Below, in pieces: positions 41,164 to 41,592 of a DNA stretch of 41,592 nt. The notes under the pieces were generated by a model that was not told where the DNA came from, made no database searches, and was given only the letters and a program-made list of their open reading frames with translations. A program made the position numbers and the translations under genes. Source of the stretch: Monosiga brevicollis MX1 (Eukaryota; Opisthokonta; Choanoflagellata; Craspedida; Salpingoecidae); assembly GCF_000002865.3 (NCBI RefSeq), contig NW_001865059.1, forward strand, positions 147,418 through 189,009. Direction: 5' to 3'. Numbering within the stretch: position 1 is the first letter of the stretch; each line of letters opens with the position of its first letter.

Positions 41164-41592
41164 ATGCCTCCTCGCCGTTCGACTCGCGCTGCCGCCAAGC
41201 GGACGGCAGCTCAAGCGGTATGGCGCCCTTTTTTCTTTTTCTTTTTTTTTTCTTTTTTTTTTTTGGCGTTGGACCGTCCCTTGCTTTTGGGGGTGCACTG
41301 AATGTGACGCAGGAGCGCTCGCTCACAATCGTATTCAATCGTGTTTTCATGTGACACCCAGGATCCTGCGCCGGCCGCTGCTGAACCCGCTGCACCCACT
41401 GCAGCTGCAGCAGCTCCAGAGGCCAAGACCACCAAGGTGTGGTCACGAAGTTTTGAAATGCCGGATGCTCGCTGCCCCACATGGTTGATGACGGTTTTGC
41501 CTGCACTCTGGCCCAGGTGCAACTCAAGGCCGGAGCCAATGTGCCGGTGATTGAGACCTTTCCCTCGGCCAGTTCCTATCACGTCTACTCGG
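41164..41592 (+). CDS. N-terminus of a possible nuclear PrxQ/Dot5-like peroxiredoxin (partial)
   Basis: Three exons are visible: 41164-41217, 41362-41436 and 41519 to beyond the window, joined in phase 0. The start is basic, with MPPRRSTRAAAKR. An Ala/Pro-rich linker follows (DPAPAAAEPAAPT). Then comes VQLKAGANVPVIETF, which resembles the LKxGDxxPxxxL opening of thiol peroxidases of the BCP/PrxQ type. Fungal nuclear members (Dot5) also begin with an RRSTR basic motif. The catalytic Cys region lies outside the window, so the call is tentative. Another chromatin-associated protein with an RRSTR start is possible. Confidence 0.35.

Overview
The window is nuclear DNA from a unicellular eukaryote. 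Almost every gene is split by short GT..AG introns (mostly 68-470 bp), genes lie close together on both strands, and exons are GC-rich. An SH2-domain protein, a Ca-binding FG-GAP/VCBS secreted protein and a heparan-sulfate-2-O-sulfotransferase-like enzyme next to housekeeping genes point to a holozoan. A choanoflagellate of the Monosiga type fits best; this is inferred from gene content and I could not search for it. Exons were joined by hand from splice signals, reading phase and family similarity. All joins quoted keep the reading frame.

Layout. 1-845 (-): ESCO-type cohesin acetyltransferase, 3' part outside the window. 1599-4250 (+): eIF3b. 4918-6097 (+): RAB28. 6712-8860 (-): mitochondrial HMG-CoA lyase. 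8861-11020: about 2 kb dominated by a purine-rich repeat tract and a CTG/TAC-type hexanucleotide repeat. 11021-11962 (-): 2-O-sulfotransferase-like gene running into a 359-bp run of N. 12661-16014 (+): triple-SH2 protein with a coiled coil and a C-terminal CaaX box. 16172-20418 (-): TTI1. 20419-24590: gene-poor, duplication-rich island with a PARP-like gene (-) and two unrecognised plus-strand ORFs. 24591-25883 (+): intronless FG-GAP/VCBS protein. 26402-28467 (+): T4 Rnl1-like RNA ligase. 28815-30802 (-): RAD51AP1. 31148-32989 (-): phytanoyl-CoA-dioxygenase-like protein. 33399-34872 (-): RER1. 35264-37231 (-): RNA polymerase III subunit RPC6/POLR3F. 37692-38492 (+): intronless hydrophobic protein. 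38868-40630 (+): second, secretory sulfotransferase. 41164-end (+): start of a possible nuclear PrxQ/Dot5-like peroxiredoxin.

The genes do not form one pathway. Genome maintenance is over-represented (ESCO, TTI1, RAD51AP1, PARP-like), as are secretory or glycan functions (two sulfotransferases, RER1, FG-GAP protein). A recurrent architectural feature is a dinucleotide repeat, (CT)n or (GT)n/(CA)n, just upstream of most start codons.

The strongest candidates for something undescribed are the triple-SH2/CaaX protein, whose first SH2 domain lacks the phosphotyrosine-binding arginine, the Rnl1-type RNA ligase with a KxNG motif I, and the PARP-bearing island with an exact 87-bp duplication placed so that it could act as an intron.
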